Source: Pseudomonas sp. NBRC 111124
Lineage (GTDB): Bacteria; Pseudomonadota; Gammaproteobacteria; Pseudomonadales; Pseudomonadaceae
NCBI RefSeq assembly: GCF_001320245.1
Contig: NZ_BCBA01000047.1
Coordinates: 27,124 to 91,123 of the forward strand
Reading direction: 5' to 3'
DNA length: 64,000 nucleotides
Numbering within the stretch: the first letter of the stretch is position 1; the number at the start of each line of letters is the position of its first letter. The notes under the pieces are model-generated. The model was not told where the DNA came from. It saw nothing but the letters and a program-made list of their open reading frames with translations, and did not search any database. Below, in pieces: positions 61,022-64,000 of the stretch. A program made the position numbers and the translations under genes.

Positions 61022-62380
61022 ATGCAAAAAACCAAACTGACCCGCGCCCAGCGCCTGGCCCAGCGGGCCTTCGCCAATTTCGAGCGGTTCCTGCACATCG
61101 AGGCAGTGAGCGGCATCGTCCTGCTGATCACGGCCGTCGCGGCCCTGATCTGGGCCAACTCCCCCGCCGCTGCCAGCTACGACGCCCTTTGGCACACGCC
61201 GATCAGCTTCGGCATCGGTTCGCTGAGCTTCTCGCAATCGCTCCACTTCTGGATCAACGATGGCCTGATGACCATCTTCTTCCTGGTGGTCGGCATGGAA
61301 ATCCGCCGCGAGATCCATGAAGGCGCCCTGGCCAGCCTGCGCCAGGCCACGCTGCCCATGGCCGCCGCGGTGGGTGGCGTCGCCGTCCCCGCACTGATCT
61401 ACCTGGCCTTCGGCCATGCGCCGGCCGAGCAGCAAGGCTGGGCGGTGCCGACTGCCACCGACATCGCCTTTGCGGTCGGAGTGCTGGCCCTGCTGGGCAA
61501 GTCGATCCCGTCCAACATCCGTGTGTTCCTGCTGGCCCTGGCGATCATCGATGACATCATCGCCGTGCTGATCATTGCCGTCTTCTACTCCGGCGGCCTC
61601 GACTACAGCGGCTTCGGCGTGGCCGCCATTGGCCTGCTGTTGGTGATCGGACTGCAGAAGATCGGTGTCGGCTCGGCCTGGGCTTATGTCATCCCTGGCG
61701 CCATCACCTGGGTGGGCATGCTGATGACCGGCGCCCATCCGACCCTGGCCGGCGTGATTCTCGGCCTGATGACGCCGGTTGCCGCCATGCCGCTGGGCGA
61801 GCGCCCGCTGGATGCGATCTCGCGCTTCACCAACGACTTGCTCGGCCGCGCCAAGGCCCCTGAGCAAGACACCGGCGACCTGAGCGCCCCGCTCAAGCGC
61901 CTGCGCCTGGCCCAGCGTGAACTGGTACCACCGGTGACCCGTGTGGGCAGTGCCCTGCACCCTTGGGTGGCGTACGCGATCATGCCGCTGTTTGCCCTGG
62001 CCAACGCCGGTGTGGGCCTGTCCGGTATCGACCTGTCCGCCGAGGCGCCGCACTGGGTGATGATGGCGGTGGCCGTGGCGCTGGTGGCTGGCAAGCCGCT
62101 GGGTATCATCAGCGTCAGCTGGTTGATGGTGCGCCTGGGCTGGTGCAGCCTGCCGGCGCAGGTTAACTGGCGCGGCATCACTTTGATCGGGCTGCTGGCC
62201 GGCATTGGCTTCACCATGTCGATCTTCATTGCCAATCTGGCCTACAGCGACCCGGCCTCGCTGGGCGCGGCCAAGCTGGGCGTGCTGTCGGGCTCGGTGA
62301 TCGCTGCGGTGCTGGGCCTTGCCTGGGGCGTCACGGGCCTGCGCAAAGGCGCCAACAAGGCGCCTGTACAAGCAGGTTGA
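61022..62380 (+). CDS. nhaA: Na+/H+ antiporter NhaA
   Basis: A 452-aa secondary antiporter exporting Na+ or Li+ for two H+. The two ion-binding Asp residues are in ALAIIDDIIAVLII near residue 180; PTATDIAFAVGVLALLGKS and GFTMSIFIANLAY are further NhaA signatures. The ATG at 61022 is used since the N-terminus MQKTKLTRAQRLAQRAFANF fits the family; AGGA lies 11 bases upstream. Somewhat longer than E. coli NhaA (388) owing to loop and tail insertions (KAPEQDTGDLSAPLKR). Followed by a strong terminator. Confidence 0.93.
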   Translation: MQKTKLTRAQRLAQRAFANFERFLHIEAVSGIVLLITAVAALIWANSPAAASYDALWHTPISFGIGSLSFSQSLHFWINDGLMTIFFLVVGMEIRREIHEGALASLRQATLPMAAAVGGVAVPALIYLAFGHAPAEQQGWAVPTATDIAFAVGVLALLGKSIPSNIRVFLLALAIIDDIIAVLIIAVFYSGGLDYSGFGVAAIGLLLVIGLQKIGVGSAWAYVIPGAITWVGMLMTGAHPTLAGVILGLMTPVAAMPLGERPLDAISRFTNDLLGRAKAPEQDTGDLSAPLKRLRLAQRELVPPVTRVGSALHPWVAYAIMPLFALANAGVGLSGIDLSAEAPHWVMMAVAVALVAGKPLGIISVSWLMVRLGWCSLPAQVNWRGITLIGLLAGIGFTMSIFIANLAYSDPASLGAAKLGVLSGSVIAAVLGLAWGVTGLRKGANKAPVQAG

Positions 62381-62386
62381 AGCCTG

Positions 62387-62411
62387 CCGGGGCCTGCGGG
62401 CCCCGGTTTTT
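62387..62411 (+). terminator. Rho-independent terminator after nhaA
   Basis: CCGGGGCC-TGCG-GGCCCCGG followed by TTTTT, six bases after the stop codon. Confidence 0.9.
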
Positions 62412-62504
62412 CCTGTATACAAAAATCTCAAACTTTGCTTACATGCACGCCTGTGCGCCTACGACATCGGCCAACGTCGCTGCGTATTGCGCCAGGCATC
62501 AGCC

Positions 62505-63884
62505 ATGCAAGCTTCCCAGCACCACACCCCCAAGACCCTCCTGGTCAAGAACGCCGCACTGTTGGTCACCATGGACGGCGAACGCCGCGAGATCAAAGGC
62601 GGCGGCCTGTACATCGAAGACAATGTGATCAAGCAGGTCGGCCCCAGCGCTACGCTACCGCAGCACGCCGATGTGATCCTCGACATGGCCGGCAAAGTCG
62701 TCATCCCCGGTCTGGTCAACACCCACCACCACATGTACCAGAGCCTTACCCGGGTGGTACCGGCGGCCCAGGACGGAGAGCTGTTCAACTGGCTGACCAA
62801 CCTGTACCCAATCTGGGCGCGGCTGACCCCGGAAATGATTTCGGTCTCGACCCAGACGGCCATGGCCGAGCTGATCCTGTCGGGCTGCACCACCTCCAGC
62901 GACCACCTGTACATCTACCCCAACGGCTGCAAGCTCGACGATAGCATCCATGCAGCCGGCGAGATCGGCATGCGCTTCCATGCCGCCCGCGGCAGCATGA
63001 GCGTGGGCCGCAGCCAGGGTGGCCTGCCGCCTGATTCGGTGGTGGAGAAGGAAAGCGACATCCTCAAGGAGTCGCAGCGCCTGATCGAGGACTACCACGA
63101 TGCCAGCCATGGCTCGATGCTGCGCGTGGTGGTGGCGCCCTGCTCGCCGTTCTCGGTCAGCCGTGACTTGATGCGCGAAGCCGCGGTGCTGGCGCGCAAC
63201 TATGGCGTATCGCTGCACACCCACCTGGCCGAGAACGTCAACGACATTGCCTACAGCCGCGAAAAGTTTGGCATGACCCCGGCCGAATACGCCGAAGACC
63301 TCGGCTGGGTCGGCCACGATGTGTGGCATGCCCACTGCGTGCAGCTCGACCAGCACGGCATCGAACTGTTCGCCCGCACCGGCACCGGCGTCGCCCACTG
63401 CCCCTGCTCGAACATGCGCCTGGCCTCGGGCATCGCGCCGATCCGCAAGATGCGCGACCATGGCGTACCGGTAGGCCTGGGTGTGGATGGCTCGGCCTCC
63501 AACGACGGCGCCAGCATGATCGGCGAAGTGCGCCAGGCGCTGTTGCTGCAGCGCGTGGGCTTTGGCCCGGACGCGATGACTGCCCGCGAAGCCCTGGAAA
63601 TCGCTACCCTGGGCGGTGCCAAGGTGCTCAACCGCAACGACATCGGTGCCCTGGCGCCGGGCATGATTGCCGACTTCGTCGCTTTTGACCTGGGGCACGT
63701 GGCCTATGCCGGTGCATTGCACGACCCGTTGGCGGCCCTGGTCTTCTGCACCCCGACCCACGTCGACACCAGCGTGATCAATGGCCGCGTGGTGGTGCAG
63801 GATGGCCGTATCACCACCATCGACCTGCCCCGTGTGCTGGAACGCCATAATCAACTGGCCTACCAGCTCGTCAGCGGCGACTGA
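62505..63884 (+). CDS. 8-oxoguanine deaminase-like amidohydrolase (TRZ/ATZ family)
   Basis: A 459-aa metal-dependent hydrolase. Metal and catalytic motifs are NTHHHMYQSL (HxH, near residue 72), SLHTHLAE (near 240), WHAHCVQL and GVDGSASNDGASM (Asp). The SASND block and length match the Pseudomonas 8-oxoguanine deaminase group (PA0142-like), also annotated as hydroxydechloroatrazine ethylaminohydrolase. Product from 8-oxoguanine would be uric acid. The ATG at 62505 follows CAGG by about 9 bases; the longer frame to 62319 overlaps nhaA and is unlikely. No xanthine or urate genes are visible beside it. Confidence 0.88.
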   Translation: MQASQHHTPKTLLVKNAALLVTMDGERREIKGGGLYIEDNVIKQVGPSATLPQHADVILDMAGKVVIPGLVNTHHHMYQSLTRVVPAAQDGELFNWLTNLYPIWARLTPEMISVSTQTAMAELILSGCTTSSDHLYIYPNGCKLDDSIHAAGEIGMRFHAARGSMSVGRSQGGLPPDSVVEKESDILKESQRLIEDYHDASHGSMLRVVVAPCSPFSVSRDLMREAAVLARNYGVSLHTHLAENVNDIAYSREKFGMTPAEYAEDLGWVGHDVWHAHCVQLDQHGIELFARTGTGVAHCPCSNMRLASGIAPIRKMRDHGVPVGLGVDGSASNDGASMIGEVRQALLLQRVGFGPDAMTAREALEIATLGGAKVLNRNDIGALAPGMIADFVAFDLGHVAYAGALHDPLAALVFCTPTHVDTSVINGRVVVQDGRITTIDLPRVLERHNQLAYQLVSGD

Positions 63885-64000
63885 TACAACGCTCTGCTTT
63901 GCTTCTGCTTTGCTTTTGCTTCTAAGTGCGCGGTAGTTCAGCAAACGCCGAATGCGACTTCAGGAGGCCGAACGCAGGCGTCTGAAGGGCCAGGGTGCGT
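63885..64000. other. Right-edge intergenic stretch
   Basis: A 116-base non-coding end with short tandem repeats of TCTGCTTTGCTT type (about 63894-63925), then nothing recognised. Confidence 0.4.

Noticed and set aside
60950..62431. Long minus-strand frame opposite nhaA
   Set aside because: Antisense to a clear NhaA protein; no family motifs, and low-complexity His/Gln/Asp-rich translation.
63894..63925. Short tandem TCTGCTTTGCTT-like repeats as a possible repeat array
   Set aside because: Only two or three imperfect units with no spacers; not a CRISPR or VNTR by itself.

Overview
The window reads as chromosomal DNA of a fluorescent pseudomonad of the Pseudomonas putida group. The basis is gene content (Kup, DUF2790, SfnB/DszA/Met-transporter sulfur operon, PcaR-type IclR regulation), GC-rich coding, frequent 4-base ATGA overlaps between genes, and a typical putida-type REP pair (29497-29581). 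No rRNA, tRNA, CRISPR array, intact insertion sequence or integrase was seen. It is mostly accessory metabolism, transport and regulation, with one degraded toxin-like remnant.

Layout. 1-4.4 kb: the 5' part of pstS behind a Pho box, a GNAT, a DJ-1/PfpI protein and a three-gene membrane-protein operon (YqjD/YqjE/DUF3618-like). 4.7-8.4 kb: a zinc alcohol dehydrogenase, an MFS carrier and small hydrophilic proteins, one of 47 aa. 8.5-13.6 kb: a sulfur-scavenging operon (sfnB, DszA-type monooxygenase, MetI/Q/N-like importer) behind a good sigma-54 promoter; SfnB and the binding protein are poor in Cys and Met. 13.7-19.9 kb: a cupin, then a ThDP enzyme followed by a three-subunit molybdenum aldehyde oxidase (PaoABC type). 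19.9-24.5 kb: exonuclease III, a small protein, an MFS carrier, a C45 autoproteolytic hydrolase and a LysR regulator. 24.8-34.8 kb: stress-type small proteins, kup, an ABC exporter, a stand-alone panB convergent with a MocR regulator, DUF2790, an efflux MFS and a GNAT. 35-40.1 kb: a diguanylate cyclase, an ECF sigma/anti-sigma/fasciclin unit, a small protein paralogous to one at 25.1 kb, a HAD hydrolase and a DUF2251 protein.

The most interesting part is 40.3-56.1 kb. Two separate IclR-regulated gene sets each carry a dehydrogenase and flavoproteins resembling 3-ketosteroid Delta1-dehydrogenases. Set 1 (40325-47277) has a PcaR-like IclR regulator, a divergent AroE-like NAD-type dehydrogenase, two flavoproteins flanking a NIPSNAP protein, and an MFS importer. 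PcaR-like palindromes lie before the AroE-like gene and before the transporter. Set 2 (51412-56116) has another IclR regulator, a Gfo/Idh dehydrogenase, a TIM-barrel isomerase/dehydratase and a third flavoprotein, with a different 15-bp operator-like motif in all three promoter regions. I infer that both oxidise and desaturate a ring alcohol or hydroaromatic acid, perhaps towards an aromatic product; the substrates are unknown. Between them sit a LysR/GST/LLM-flavoprotein unit and a cupin/GNAT pair.

56.2-64 kb: two DUF202 membrane proteins, a large Cache-GAF-HD-GYP protein, a degraded C-terminal piece resembling a VasX/BTH_I2691-type T6SS effector (one stop, two frameshifts), nhaA and an 8-oxoguanine-deaminase-like amidohydrolase.
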